A stretch of DNA of 64,000 bases from Auanema rhodensis (GCA_964057225.1 OZ059894.1:11914131-11978130), one strand, 5' to 3'. Shown: positions 35,163 to 50,673, numbered from the stretch's first letter. Numbers and translations: made by a program. Notes: a model not told the origin generated them from the sequence alone.

Positions 35163-36328
35163 ACAGTAAAAAGTCCAATCAAGAGAGAAATTTTTTCAAC
35201 ACATAGTTGTTTTTTTTTAAATATCATTGTTTTTCCTCATAACTCGGTTTAAACTCGTTCTAACCCGTTGAAATACGTCTAGAAAGTCTTTATAACATGC
35301 ATATGTATGATAGAACTTCATATTTATTGTAATAGAAAATTTTATTTTCAGACGTCTTGGTTAACAATGATATGTTTTACCCCCTTATAATTTTTATCAT
35401 AATGTTCCTTATACGGAACGCTCAATGAAACTTGCTTCCAGAAAAATTTCTTTCTATTTTTTCTTCATATGTACGTAGATACTATAGAGAACTATGATAG
35501 AAAACTTTAACATTCACGAAATCATCATTTCTCATTACGCTACGGAGGTTTAAAAAGCTGTGTTTTACCTTATAATAGACCGGAAAACCCTTGTGTTAAA
35601 ACTGGACCGTTTTTACACATATAAAAATGTCCCGTATTCGGGACCCTAATGTAACTTTTGATTCCCTATATTTTTTTTCATGAAATTTACAATCTACTGT
35701 AGAAAGAAGAATTATTTTTATAAAAACTGTAAATTTTTGAAAAATGAAAACAAAACGAAAACAAAAACAACTTTTTTTTGAACATTTTCTCACACAAGGG
35801 TCCCCCCTTACCTACTTTTTTTCTCATTACTCGTTTCAACCTCATCCGATCACTCTGCAAACATGTTTAATCGTTCTAACTTGTTGAAATACGTCTTAAA
35901 AGTCTAAACAACATGCATATGCATAATAGAAACCACCCGAATAGGCCCCCACGCACTAAACGAGATATATACATTACCAGTATAGTAATAGAACACATAT
36001 TGAAGATTAATTCGATAAGAACAATTTATTGACGTAGAGAATGTTTGTTCCGAAAAACTACAATATTAAACTATAAAAGTAACAAAAGCGTAGAGGCAGC
36101 AAAGACATGAATAAACATAAATGTAAATACAGAATTACCAGGTAGTACATAAGTATGACAAAAAATTATAAGAAAGCCATGAAAATAGAAGGTTTGTGAA
36201 CAAATGAGAGGTACATCTTTGATCGTATAGTCATTTCTAAACCGTTCGTATGCTGCAGCATCGTCATAAGCGTCACTCAAGTTGAATTTCCATGTGTACT
36301 ACACGATTTTCATTCTTATTGTTACATT

Positions 36329-37356
36329 CTTTCCCTGAGGGAATGGGCCGTTCCCGCCAGCAGTGCAAGAGCGGGTCGACCCGTGAGGTGGAGCTAGCAA
36401 GCCAGCATCTACCTCAAGTCTCAAAAATCGGTTAACCTTATTGTGAACCAATGGAACACATATCGAAGGTTAATTCGATAAGAACGATTTATTGAAGTAG
36501 ATAATGTTTGTCCCGGAGGACTACAATATTAAAATAATTACTGAAGCCCGAAGGCAGCGAGAAATAGTAAGGATACTACCTGCACTGAGTGCGTCGTATC
36601 ATAAAAAAAGAGATAGCTAATGGGCAAGTTGAAGAGCTTGAAATTAACAATGACGTCACTAGAAGTAAAGTTTTCTATCTGCAGCTGCGGGTAAAGAGGG
36701 TCAGCGTAAGCAGAATTCAATTCTACCAACAATTAGTGGGAACATTGAGAGAACAGATGAAGGAGGAAATTGTAACTTCAAGTAAAATAGATTATATCTT
36801 CAGCTGCGGGTAAAGAGAGTCAGCTTTGTACAGATTACTAGTTTACATAAGAAGTGGTAACATTTCAAAAAAGGAGCACAACATAAAAAACGAGACTACG
36901 GACTATGAGGTAAATGTTATCATTGTCTGGATCGATGATTCGGCATTTGATTGCAGCTGCGGATTGAGTGGATCAGCTTGCATGGCGTCCGCATTCGACA
37001 TCAGGGAAAATGATGAGTTTCTTGAGGTCCGGCTCGGCGGGCTGTTATGTCCTATTCCCTGTTGATGGTGTTGTTGTCCTTGAGCTTGTTCTTCTTCCCA
37101 GAAAAAAAAAAACTGTGAAGCTGAAGAGTCCTATTAAACGTCTTTAAACGCAAGATTAATAAGAAGCTACTACAGCTAACACAGGACCGCCTCAAGGCCT
37201 GGTAGATCAACCAGTGTTGCTTCAATCACCAAGTATTGCGGCCTGGGCCCTTGGATCAATTCACAACACCAGTATAGCAATGGAACACATATCGAAGGTT
37301 AATTCGATAAGAACGATTACTACACTTTGATCTTAGCCAAAAGGCCGAGAAGCGAT
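36329..37356 (-). pseudogene. U2 snRNA split by insertion (unit 13)
   Basis: 3' body 36329-36489, 5' part 37278-37356. Confidence 0.92.
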
Positions 37357-37799
37357 ACAGCATAGCCATGAGTATCAAAGACATCAAGCAAATGTATCGT
37401 ACTTGTTACGAGTGCACTCTCTCATTTGAATATAAAAGTGTGGTTTGACAATCTTGACTGTACAGGTCATAAATGGCTCATATAAACTGTGGATTTACTC
37501 AACTTTTGGACTTATTTTTTTCTTATTCGAAGCGCTGCACTTTTTTCTATTCTTTTTATTCAAATACTTGTATATAGTTTTATATGTACGGTTGCAAAGT
37601 TTCCGAATATTTTATATATTTTTATACAATAATTAGGAGAAGGTTAATACAATGAAATCTCCCAACTTTACAGTGTTTGTATTGCTTACAGTATCTAGAA
37701 CAACCACTCTTGTAATATTAGAGCACATATCAATCAACAACTTTTTCTAGTTATCAAAGCTTTTTTATTTCTTCAAGATATTTCAAATAAAATATAAAA

Positions 37800-37917
37800 G
37801 CTTACGACACCCGGGATTCCCAAGCCGTCTCCGATCCAAGTACTAACCGGGCCCAACGTTGCTTGACTTGCCAGATCGGACGGGATGGCGTACTTTCAAC
37901 GTGGTATGGTCGTAAGC
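37800..37917 (-). rRNA. 5S ribosomal RNA, type B
   Basis: 118 nt, intact. Confidence 0.97.
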
Positions 37918-38159
37918 AATGTTATATTCTTCATTATCAGTTATATCACTCTAAATCTTGTTGTTAATAGTTAGGACCACAAAGAAAACAACAGGAACAG
38001 TAACAAATGAAATGCCCAAACTTTACAGTGTTCGAGTTATTTACAGTATCTAAGACTACCTCTGTCGTGTTATTAGAGCAAACATTCGATTAACAACAAC
38101 TTTTTTTTAGTTATCAAAGCTTTTTTATTTCTTCAAAAAATTTCAAATAAAATATAAAA

Positions 38160-38277
38160 GCTTACGACACCCGGGATTCCCAAGCCGTCTCCGATCCAAG
38201 TACTAACCGGGCCCAACGTTGCTTGACTTGCCAGATCGGACGGGATGGCGTACTTTCAACGTGGTATGGTCGTAAGC
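38160..38277 (-). rRNA. 5S ribosomal RNA, type A
   Basis: 118 nt, intact, followed by the spacer of unit 14. Confidence 0.97.
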
Positions 38278-38419
38278 AATGTCATATTCTTCATTATCAG
38301 TTATATCACTCTAAATCTTGTTGTTAATAGATACGACCACAAAGAAAACAACAGGAACAGTAACAATAACAAAAAAAATTTTTTTTTCACCTATGTGTCT
38401 AAAGGTTAGCCATGTATCC

Positions 38420-38471
<52 letters not shown>

Positions 38472-39637
38472 ACAGTAAAAAGTCCAATCAAGAGAGAAAT
38501 TTTTTCAACACATAGTTGTTTTTTTTTAAATATCATTGTTTTTCCTCATAACTCGGTTTAAACTCGTTCTAACCCGTTGAAATACGTCTAGAAAGTCTTT
38601 ATAACATGCATATGTATGATAGAACTTCATATTTATTGTAATAGAAAATTTTATTTTCAGACGTCTTGGTTAACAATGATATGTTTTACCCCCTTATAAT
38701 TTTTATCATAATGTTCCTTATACGGAACGCTCAATGAAACTTGCTTCCAGAAAAATTTCTTTCTATTTTTTCTTCATATGTACGTAGATACTATAGAGAA
38801 CTATGATAGAAAACTTTAACATTCACGAAATCATCATTTCTCATTACGCTACGGAGGTTTAAAAAGCTGTGTTTTACCTTATAATAGACCGGAAAACCCT
38901 TGTGTTAAAACTGGACCGTTTTTACACATATAAAAATGTCCCGTATTCGGGACCCTAATGTAACTTTTGATTCCCTATATTTTTTTTCATGAAATTTACA
39001 ATCTACTGTAGAAAGAAGAATTATTTTTATAAAAACTGTAAATTTTTGAAAAATGAAAACAAAACGAAAACAAAAACAACTTTTTTTTGAACATTTTCTC
39101 ACACAAGGGTCCCCCCTTACCTACTTTTTTTCTCATTACTCGTTTCAACCTCATCCGATCACTCTGCAAACATGTTTAATCGTTCTAACTTGTTGAAATA
39201 CGTCTTAAAAGTCTAAACAACATGCATATGCATAATAGAAACCACCCGAATAGGCCCCCACGCACTAAACGAGATATATACATTACCAGTATAGTAATAG
39301 AACACATATTGAAGATTAATTCGATAAGAACAATTTATTGACGTAGAGAATGTTTGTTCCGAAAAACTACAATATTAAACTATAAAAGTAACAAAAGCGT
39401 AGAGGCAGCAAAGACATGAATAAACATAAATGTAAATACAGAATTACCAGGTAGTACATAAGTATGACAAAAAATTATAAGAAAGCCATGAAAATAGAAG
39501 GTTTGTGAACAAATGAGAGGTACATCTTTGATCGTATAGTCATTTCTAAACCGTTCGTATGCTGCAGCATCGTCATAAGCGTCACTCAAGTTGAATTTCC
39601 ATGTGTACTACACGATTTTCATTCTTATTGTTACATT

Positions 39638-40665
39638 CTTTCCCTGAGGGAATGGGCCGTTCCCGCCAGCAGTGCAAGAGCGGGTCGACCCGTGAGGTGG
39701 AGCTAGCAAGCCAGCATCTACCTCAAGTCTCAAAAATCGGTTAACCTTATTGTGAACCAATGGAACACATATCGAAGGTTAATTCGATAAGAACGATTTA
39801 TTGAAGTAGATAATGTTTGTCCCGGAGGACTACAATATTAAAATAATTACTGAAGCCCGAAGGCAGCGAGAAATAGTAAGGATACTACCTGCACTGAGTG
39901 CGTCGTATCATAAAAAAAGAGATAGCTAATGGGCAAGTTGAAGAGCTTGAAATTAACAATGACGTCACTAGAAGTAAAGTTTTCTATCTGCAGCTGCGGG
40001 TAAAGAGGGTCAGCGTAAGCAGAATTCAATTCTACCAACAATTAGTGGGAACATTGAGAGAACAGATGAAGGAGGAAATTGTAACTTCAAGTAAAATAGA
40101 TTATATCTTCAGCTGCGGGTAAAGAGAGTCAGCTTTGTACAGATTACTAGTTTACATAAGAAGTGGTAACATTTCAAAAAAGGAGCACAACATAAAAAAC
40201 GAGACTACGGACTATGAGGTAAATGTTATCATTGTCTGGATCGATGATTCGGCATTTGATTGCAGCTGCGGATTGAGTGGATCAGCTTGCATGGCGTCCG
40301 CATTCGACATCAGGGAAAATGATGAGTTTCTTGAGGTCCGGCTCGGCGGGCTGTTATGTCCTATTCCCTGTTGATGGTGTTGTTGTCCTTGAGCTTGTTC
40401 TTCTTCCCAGAAAAAAAAAAACTGTGAAGCTGAAGAGTCCTATTAAACGTCTTTAAACGCAAGATTAATAAGAAGCTACTACAGCTAACACAGGACCGCC
40501 TCAAGGCCTGGTAGATCAACCAGTGTTGCTTCAATCACCAAGTATTGCGGCCTGGGCCCTTGGATCAATTCACAACACCAGTATAGCAATGGAACACATA
40601 TCGAAGGTTAATTCGATAAGAACGATTACTACACTTTGATCTTAGCCAAAAGGCCGAGAAGCGAT
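39638..40665 (-). pseudogene. U2 snRNA split by insertion (unit 14)
   Basis: 3' body 39638-39798, 5' part 40587-40665. Confidence 0.92.
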
Positions 40666-41108
40666 ACAGCATAGCCATGAGTATCAAAGACATCAAGCAA
40701 ATGTATCGTACTTGTTACGAGTGCACTCTCTCATTTGAATATAAAAGTGTGGTTTGACAATCTTGACTGTACAGGTCATAAATGGCTCATATAAACTGTG
40801 GATTTACTCAACTTTTGGACTTATTTTTTTCTTATTCGAAGCGCTGCACTTTTTTCTATTCTTTTTATTCAAATACTTGTATATAGTTTTATATGTACGG
40901 TTGCAAAGTTTCCGAATATTTTATATATTTTTATACAATAATTAGGAGAAGGTTAATACAATGAAATCTCCCAACTTTACAGTGTTTGTATTGCTTACAG
41001 TATCTAGAACAACCACTCTTGTAATATTAGAGCACATATCAATCAACAACTTTTTCTAGTTATCAAAGCTTTTTTATTTCTTCAAGATATTTCAAATAAA
41101 ATATAAAA

Positions 41109-41226
41109 GCTTACGACACCCGGGATTCCCAAGCCGTCTCCGATCCAAGTACTAACCGGGCCCAACGTTGCTTGACTTGCCAGATCGGACGGGATGGCGT
41201 ACTTTCAACGTGGTATGGTCGTAAGC
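41109..41226 (-). rRNA. 5S ribosomal RNA, single B/A hybrid
   Basis: Single gene, same exchange class as 34853 (type A C upstream). Confidence 0.97.
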
Positions 41227-41368
41227 AATGTCATATTCTTCATTATCAGTTATATCACTCTAAATCTTGTTGTTAATAGATACGACCACAAAGAAAACAA
41301 CAGGAACAGTAACAATAACAAAAAAAATTTTTTTTTCACCTATGTGTCTAAAGGTTAGCCATGTATCC

Positions 41369-41418
<50 letters not shown>

Positions 41419-42584
41419 ACAGTAAAAAGTCCAATCAAGAGAGAAATTTTTTCAACACATAGTTGTTTTTTTTTAAATATCATTGTTTTTCCTCATAACT
41501 CGGTTTAAACTCGTTCTAACCCGTTGAAATACGTCTAGAAAGTCTTTATAACATGCATATGTATGATAGAACTTCATATTTATTGTAATAGAAAATTTTA
41601 TTTTCAGACGTCTTGGTTAACAATGATATGTTTTACCCCCTTATAATTTTTATCATAATGTTCCTTATACGGAACGCTCAATGAAACTTGCTTCCAGAAA
41701 AATTTCTTTCTATTTTTTCTTCATATGTACGTAGATACTATAGAGAACTATGATAGAAAACTTTAACATTCACGAAATCATCATTTCTCATTACGCTACG
41801 GAGGTTTAAAAAGCTGTGTTTTACCTTATAATAGACCGGAAAACCCTTGTGTTAAAACTGGACCGTTTTTACACATATAAAAATGTCCCGTATTCGGGAC
41901 CCTAATGTAACTTTTGATTCCCTATATTTTTTTTCATGAAATTTACAATCTACTGTAGAAAGAAGAATTATTTTTATAAAAACTGTAAATTTTTGAAAAA
42001 TGAAAACAAAACGAAAACAAAAACAACTTTTTTTTGAACATTTTCTCACACAAGGGTCCCCCCTTACCTACTTTTTTTCTCATTACTCGTTTCAACCTCA
42101 TCCGATCACTCTGCAAACATGTTTAATCGTTCTAACTTGTTGAAATACGTCTTAAAAGTCTAAACAACATGCATATGCATAATAGAAACCACCCGAATAG
42201 GCCCCCACGCACTAAACGAGATATATACATTACCAGTATAGTAATAGAACACATATTGAAGATTAATTCGATAAGAACAATTTATTGACGTAGAGAATGT
42301 TTGTTCCGAAAAACTACAATATTAAACTATAAAAGTAACAAAAGCGTAGAGGCAGCAAAGACATGAATAAACATAAATGTAAATACAGAATTACCAGGTA
42401 GTACATAAGTATGACAAAAAATTATAAGAAAGCCATGAAAATAGAAGGTTTGTGAACAAATGAGAGGTACATCTTTGATCGTATAGTCATTTCTAAACCG
42501 TTCGTATGCTGCAGCATCGTCATAAGCGTCACTCAAGTTGAATTTCCATGTGTACTACACGATTTTCATTCTTATTGTTACATT

Positions 42585-43612
42585 CTTTCCCTGAGGGAAT
42601 GGGCCGTTCCCGCCAGCAGTGCAAGAGCGGGTCGACCCGTGAGGTGGAGCTAGCAAGCCAGCATCTACCTCAAGTCTCAAAAATCGGTTAACCTTATTGT
42701 GAACCAATGGAACACATATCGAAGGTTAATTCGATAAGAACGATTTATTGAAGTAGATAATGTTTGTCCCGGAGGACTACAATATTAAAATAATTACTGA
42801 AGCCCGAAGGCAGCGAGAAATAGTAAGGATACTACCTGCACTGAGTGCGTCGTATCATAAAAAAAGAGATAGCTAATGGGCAAGTTGAAGAGCTTGAAAT
42901 TAACAATGACGTCACTAGAAGTAAAGTTTTCTATCTGCAGCTGCGGGTAAAGAGGGTCAGCGTAAGCAGAATTCAATTCTACCAACAATTAGTGGGAACA
43001 TTGAGAGAACAGATGAAGGAGGAAATTGTAACTTCAAGTAAAATAGATTATATCTTCAGCTGCGGGTAAAGAGAGTCAGCTTTGTACAGATTACTAGTTT
43101 ACATAAGAAGTGGTAACATTTCAAAAAAGGAGCACAACATAAAAAACGAGACTACGGACTATGAGGTAAATGTTATCATTGTCTGGATCGATGATTCGGC
43201 ATTTGATTGCAGCTGCGGATTGAGTGGATCAGCTTGCATGGCGTCCGCATTCGACATCAGGGAAAATGATGAGTTTCTTGAGGTCCGGCTCGGCGGGCTG
43301 TTATGTCCTATTCCCTGTTGATGGTGTTGTTGTCCTTGAGCTTGTTCTTCTTCCCAGAAAAAAAAAAACTGTGAAGCTGAAGAGTCCTATTAAACGTCTT
43401 TAAACGCAAGATTAATAAGAAGCTACTACAGCTAACACAGGACCGCCTCAAGGCCTGGTAGATCAACCAGTGTTGCTTCAATCACCAAGTATTGCGGCCT
43501 GGGCCCTTGGATCAATTCACAACACCAGTATAGCAATGGAACACATATCGAAGGTTAATTCGATAAGAACGATTACTACACTTTGATCTTAGCCAAAAGG
43601 CCGAGAAGCGAT
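42585..43612 (-). pseudogene. U2 snRNA split by insertion (unit 15)
   Basis: 3' body 42585-42745, 5' part 43534-43612. Confidence 0.92.
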
Positions 43613-44055
43613 ACAGCATAGCCATGAGTATCAAAGACATCAAGCAAATGTATCGTACTTGTTACGAGTGCACTCTCTCATTTGAATATAAAAGTGTGGT
43701 TTGACAATCTTGACTGTACAGGTCATAAATGGCTCATATAAACTGTGGATTTACTCAACTTTTGGACTTATTTTTTTCTTATTCGAAGCGCTGCACTTTT
43801 TTCTATTCTTTTTATTCAAATACTTGTATATAGTTTTATATGTACGGTTGCAAAGTTTCCGAATATTTTATATATTTTTATACAATAATTAGGAGAAGGT
43901 TAATACAATGAAATCTCCCAACTTTACAGTGTTTGTATTGCTTACAGTATCTAGAACAACCACTCTTGTAATATTAGAGCACATATCAATCAACAACTTT
44001 TTCTAGTTATCAAAGCTTTTTTATTTCTTCAAGATATTTCAAATAAAATATAAAA

Positions 44056-44173
44056 GCTTACGACACCCGGGATTCCCAAGCCGTCTCCGATCCAAGTACT
44101 AACCGGGCCCAACGTTGCTTGACTTGCCAGATCGGACGGGATGGCGTACTTTCAACGTGGTATGGTCGTAAGC
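44056..44173 (-). rRNA. 5S ribosomal RNA, type B
   Basis: 118 nt, intact. Confidence 0.97.
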
Positions 44174-44415
44174 AATGTTATATTCTTCATTATCAGTTAT
44201 ATCACTCTAAATCTTGTTGTTAATAGTTAGGACCACAAAGAAAACAACAGGAACAGTAACAAATGAAATGCCCAAACTTTACAGTGTTCGAGTTATTTAC
44301 AGTATCTAAGACTACCTCTGTCGTGTTATTAGAGCAAACATTCGATTAACAACAACTTTTTTTTAGTTATCAAAGCTTTTTTATTTCTTCAAAAAATTTC
44401 AAATAAAATATAAAA

Positions 44416-44533
44416 GCTTACGACACCCGGGATTCCCAAGCCGTCTCCGATCCAAGTACTAACCGGGCCCAACGTTGCTTGACTTGCCAGATCGGACGGG
44501 ATGGCGTACTTTCAACGTGGTATGGTCGTAAGC
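44416..44533 (-). rRNA. 5S ribosomal RNA, type A
   Basis: 118 nt, intact, followed by the spacer of unit 16. Confidence 0.97.
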
Positions 44534-44675
44534 AATGTCATATTCTTCATTATCAGTTATATCACTCTAAATCTTGTTGTTAATAGATACGACCACAAAG
44601 AAAACAACAGGAACAGTAACAATAACAAAAAAAATTTTTTTTTCACCTATGTGTCTAAAGGTTAGCCATGTATCC

Positions 44676-44727
<52 letters not shown>

Positions 44728-45893
44728 ACAGTAAAAAGTCCAATCAAGAGAGAAATTTTTTCAACACATAGTTGTTTTTTTTTAAATATCATTGTTTTTC
44801 CTCATAACTCGGTTTAAACTCGTTCTAACCCGTTGAAATACGTCTAGAAAGTCTTTATAACATGCATATGTATGATAGAACTTCATATTTATTGTAATAG
44901 AAAATTTTATTTTCAGACGTCTTGGTTAACAATGATATGTTTTACCCCCTTATAATTTTTATCATAATGTTCCTTATACGGAACGCTCAATGAAACTTGC
45001 TTCCAGAAAAATTTCTTTCTATTTTTTCTTCATATGTACGTAGATACTATAGAGAACTATGATAGAAAACTTTAACATTCACGAAATCATCATTTCTCAT
45101 TACGCTACGGAGGTTTAAAAAGCTGTGTTTTACCTTATAATAGACCGGAAAACCCTTGTGTTAAAACTGGACCGTTTTTACACATATAAAAATGTCCCGT
45201 ATTCGGGACCCTAATGTAACTTTTGATTCCCTATATTTTTTTTCATGAAATTTACAATCTACTGTAGAAAGAAGAATTATTTTTATAAAAACTGTAAATT
45301 TTTGAAAAATGAAAACAAAACGAAAACAAAAACAACTTTTTTTTGAACATTTTCTCACACAAGGGTCCCCCCTTACCTACTTTTTTTCTCATTACTCGTT
45401 TCAACCTCATCCGATCACTCTGCAAACATGTTTAATCGTTCTAACTTGTTGAAATACGTCTTAAAAGTCTAAACAACATGCATATGCATAATAGAAACCA
45501 CCCGAATAGGCCCCCACGCACTAAACGAGATATATACATTACCAGTATAGTAATAGAACACATATTGAAGATTAATTCGATAAGAACAATTTATTGACGT
45601 AGAGAATGTTTGTTCCGAAAAACTACAATATTAAACTATAAAAGTAACAAAAGCGTAGAGGCAGCAAAGACATGAATAAACATAAATGTAAATACAGAAT
45701 TACCAGGTAGTACATAAGTATGACAAAAAATTATAAGAAAGCCATGAAAATAGAAGGTTTGTGAACAAATGAGAGGTACATCTTTGATCGTATAGTCATT
45801 TCTAAACCGTTCGTATGCTGCAGCATCGTCATAAGCGTCACTCAAGTTGAATTTCCATGTGTACTACACGATTTTCATTCTTATTGTTACATT

Positions 45894-46921
45894 CTTTCCC
45901 TGAGGGAATGGGCCGTTCCCGCCAGCAGTGCAAGAGCGGGTCGACCCGTGAGGTGGAGCTAGCAAGCCAGCATCTACCTCAAGTCTCAAAAATCGGTTAA
46001 CCTTATTGTGAACCAATGGAACACATATCGAAGGTTAATTCGATAAGAACGATTTATTGAAGTAGATAATGTTTGTCCCGGAGGACTACAATATTAAAAT
46101 AATTACTGAAGCCCGAAGGCAGCGAGAAATAGTAAGGATACTACCTGCACTGAGTGCGTCGTATCATAAAAAAAGAGATAGCTAATGGGCAAGTTGAAGA
46201 GCTTGAAATTAACAATGACGTCACTAGAAGTAAAGTTTTCTATCTGCAGCTGCGGGTAAAGAGGGTCAGCGTAAGCAGAATTCAATTCTACCAACAATTA
46301 GTGGGAACATTGAGAGAACAGATGAAGGAGGAAATTGTAACTTCAAGTAAAATAGATTATATCTTCAGCTGCGGGTAAAGAGAGTCAGCTTTGTACAGAT
46401 TACTAGTTTACATAAGAAGTGGTAACATTTCAAAAAAGGAGCACAACATAAAAAACGAGACTACGGACTATGAGGTAAATGTTATCATTGTCTGGATCGA
46501 TGATTCGGCATTTGATTGCAGCTGCGGATTGAGTGGATCAGCTTGCATGGCGTCCGCATTCGACATCAGGGAAAATGATGAGTTTCTTGAGGTCCGGCTC
46601 GGCGGGCTGTTATGTCCTATTCCCTGTTGATGGTGTTGTTGTCCTTGAGCTTGTTCTTCTTCCCAGAAAAAAAAAAACTGTGAAGCTGAAGAGTCCTATT
46701 AAACGTCTTTAAACGCAAGATTAATAAGAAGCTACTACAGCTAACACAGGACCGCCTCAAGGCCTGGTAGATCAACCAGTGTTGCTTCAATCACCAAGTA
46801 TTGCGGCCTGGGCCCTTGGATCAATTCACAACACCAGTATAGCAATGGAACACATATCGAAGGTTAATTCGATAAGAACGATTACTACACTTTGATCTTA
46901 GCCAAAAGGCCGAGAAGCGAT
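45894..46921 (-). pseudogene. U2 snRNA split by insertion (unit 16)
   Basis: 3' body 45894-46054, 5' part 46843-46921. Confidence 0.92.
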
Positions 46922-47364
46922 ACAGCATAGCCATGAGTATCAAAGACATCAAGCAAATGTATCGTACTTGTTACGAGTGCACTCTCTCATTTGAATATAA
47001 AAGTGTGGTTTGACAATCTTGACTGTACAGGTCATAAATGGCTCATATAAACTGTGGATTTACTCAACTTTTGGACTTATTTTTTTCTTATTCGAAGCGC
47101 TGCACTTTTTTCTATTCTTTTTATTCAAATACTTGTATATAGTTTTATATGTACGGTTGCAAAGTTTCCGAATATTTTATATATTTTTATACAATAATTA
47201 GGAGAAGGTTAATACAATGAAATCTCCCAACTTTACAGTGTTTGTATTGCTTACAGTATCTAGAACAACCACTCTTGTAATATTAGAGCACATATCAATC
47301 AACAACTTTTTCTAGTTATCAAAGCTTTTTTATTTCTTCAAGATATTTCAAATAAAATATAAAA

Positions 47365-47482
47365 GCTTACGACACCCGGGATTCCCAAGCCGTCTCCGAT
47401 CCAAGTACTAACCGGGCCCAACGTTGCTTGACTTGCCAGATCGGACGGGATGGCGTACTTTCAACGTGGTATGGTCGTAAGC
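47365..47482 (-). rRNA. 5S ribosomal RNA, type B
   Basis: 118 nt, intact. Confidence 0.97.
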
Positions 47483-47724
47483 AATGTTATATTCTTCATT
47501 ATCAGTTATATCACTCTAAATCTTGTTGTTAATAGTTAGGACCACAAAGAAAACAACAGGAACAGTAACAAATGAAATGCCCAAACTTTACAGTGTTCGA
47601 GTTATTTACAGTATCTAAGACTACCTCTGTCGTGTTATTAGAGCAAACATTCGATTAACAACAACTTTTTTTTAGTTATCAAAGCTTTTTTATTTCTTCA
47701 AAAAATTTCAAATAAAATATAAAA

Positions 47725-47842
47725 GCTTACGACACCCGGGATTCCCAAGCCGTCTCCGATCCAAGTACTAACCGGGCCCAACGTTGCTTGACTTGCCAGA
47801 TCGGACGGGATGGCGTACTTTCAACGTGGTATGGTCGTAAGC
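47725..47842 (-). rRNA. 5S ribosomal RNA, type A
   Basis: 118 nt, intact, followed by the spacer of unit 17. Confidence 0.97.
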
Positions 47843-47984
47843 AATGTCATATTCTTCATTATCAGTTATATCACTCTAAATCTTGTTGTTAATAGATACG
47901 ACCACAAAGAAAACAACAGGAACAGTAACAATAACAAAAAAAATTTTTTTTTCACCTATGTGTCTAAAGGTTAGCCATGTATCC

Positions 47985-48036
<52 letters not shown>

Positions 48037-49202
48037 ACAGTAAAAAGTCCAATCAAGAGAGAAATTTTTTCAACACATAGTTGTTTTTTTTTAAATATCA
48101 TTGTTTTTCCTCATAACTCGGTTTAAACTCGTTCTAACCCGTTGAAATACGTCTAGAAAGTCTTTATAACATGCATATGTATGATAGAACTTCATATTTA
48201 TTGTAATAGAAAATTTTATTTTCAGACGTCTTGGTTAACAATGATATGTTTTACCCCCTTATAATTTTTATCATAATGTTCCTTATACGGAACGCTCAAT
48301 GAAACTTGCTTCCAGAAAAATTTCTTTCTATTTTTTCTTCATATGTACGTAGATACTATAGAGAACTATGATAGAAAACTTTAACATTCACGAAATCATC
48401 ATTTCTCATTACGCTACGGAGGTTTAAAAAGCTGTGTTTTACCTTATAATAGACCGGAAAACCCTTGTGTTAAAACTGGACCGTTTTTACACATATAAAA
48501 ATGTCCCGTATTCGGGACCCTAATGTAACTTTTGATTCCCTATATTTTTTTTCATGAAATTTACAATCTACTGTAGAAAGAAGAATTATTTTTATAAAAA
48601 CTGTAAATTTTTGAAAAATGAAAACAAAACGAAAACAAAAACAACTTTTTTTTGAACATTTTCTCACACAAGGGTCCCCCCTTACCTACTTTTTTTCTCA
48701 TTACTCGTTTCAACCTCATCCGATCACTCTGCAAACATGTTTAATCGTTCTAACTTGTTGAAATACGTCTTAAAAGTCTAAACAACATGCATATGCATAA
48801 TAGAAACCACCCGAATAGGCCCCCACGCACTAAACGAGATATATACATTACCAGTATAGTAATAGAACACATATTGAAGATTAATTCGATAAGAACAATT
48901 TATTGACGTAGAGAATGTTTGTTCCGAAAAACTACAATATTAAACTATAAAAGTAACAAAAGCGTAGAGGCAGCAAAGACATGAATAAACATAAATGTAA
49001 ATACAGAATTACCAGGTAGTACATAAGTATGACAAAAAATTATAAGAAAGCCATGAAAATAGAAGGTTTGTGAACAAATGAGAGGTACATCTTTGATCGT
49101 ATAGTCATTTCTAAACCGTTCGTATGCTGCAGCATCGTCATAAGCGTCACTCAAGTTGAATTTCCATGTGTACTACACGATTTTCATTCTTATTGTTACA
49201 TT

Positions 49203-50230
49203 CTTTCCCTGAGGGAATGGGCCGTTCCCGCCAGCAGTGCAAGAGCGGGTCGACCCGTGAGGTGGAGCTAGCAAGCCAGCATCTACCTCAAGTCTCAAAA
49301 ATCGGTTAACCTTATTGTGAACCAATGGAACACATATCGAAGGTTAATTCGATAAGAACGATTTATTGAAGTAGATAATGTTTGTCCCGGAGGACTACAA
49401 TATTAAAATAATTACTGAAGCCCGAAGGCAGCGAGAAATAGTAAGGATACTACCTGCACTGAGTGCGTCGTATCATAAAAAAAGAGATAGCTAATGGGCA
49501 AGTTGAAGAGCTTGAAATTAACAATGACGTCACTAGAAGTAAAGTTTTCTATCTGCAGCTGCGGGTAAAGAGGGTCAGCGTAAGCAGAATTCAATTCTAC
49601 CAACAATTAGTGGGAACATTGAGAGAACAGATGAAGGAGGAAATTGTAACTTCAAGTAAAATAGATTATATCTTCAGCTGCGGGTAAAGAGAGTCAGCTT
49701 TGTACAGATTACTAGTTTACATAAGAAGTGGTAACATTTCAAAAAAGGAGCACAACATAAAAAACGAGACTACGGACTATGAGGTAAATGTTATCATTGT
49801 CTGGATCGATGATTCGGCATTTGATTGCAGCTGCGGATTGAGTGGATCAGCTTGCATGGCGTCCGCATTCGACATCAGGGAAAATGATGAGTTTCTTGAG
49901 GTCCGGCTCGGCGGGCTGTTATGTCCTATTCCCTGTTGATGGTGTTGTTGTCCTTGAGCTTGTTCTTCTTCCCAGAAAAAAAAAAACTGTGAAGCTGAAG
50001 AGTCCTATTAAACGTCTTTAAACGCAAGATTAATAAGAAGCTACTACAGCTAACACAGGACCGCCTCAAGGCCTGGTAGATCAACCAGTGTTGCTTCAAT
50101 CACCAAGTATTGCGGCCTGGGCCCTTGGATCAATTCACAACACCAGTATAGCAATGGAACACATATCGAAGGTTAATTCGATAAGAACGATTACTACACT
50201 TTGATCTTAGCCAAAAGGCCGAGAAGCGAT
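49203..50230 (-). pseudogene. U2 snRNA split by insertion (unit 17)
   Basis: 3' body 49203-49363, 5' part 50152-50230. Confidence 0.92.
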
Positions 50231-50673
50231 ACAGCATAGCCATGAGTATCAAAGACATCAAGCAAATGTATCGTACTTGTTACGAGTGCACTCTCTCATT
50301 TGAATATAAAAGTGTGGTTTGACAATCTTGACTGTACAGGTCATAAATGGCTCATATAAACTGTGGATTTACTCAACTTTTGGACTTATTTTTTTCTTAT
50401 TCGAAGCGCTGCACTTTTTTCTATTCTTTTTATTCAAATACTTGTATATAGTTTTATATGTACGGTTGCAAAGTTTCCGAATATTTTATATATTTTTATA
50501 CAATAATTAGGAGAAGGTTAATACAATGAAATCTCCCAACTTTACAGTGTTTGTATTGCTTACAGTATCTAGAACAACCACTCTTGTAATATTAGAGCAC
50601 ATATCAATCAACAACTTTTTCTAGTTATCAAAGCTTTTTTATTTCTTCAAGATATTTCAAATAAAATATAAAA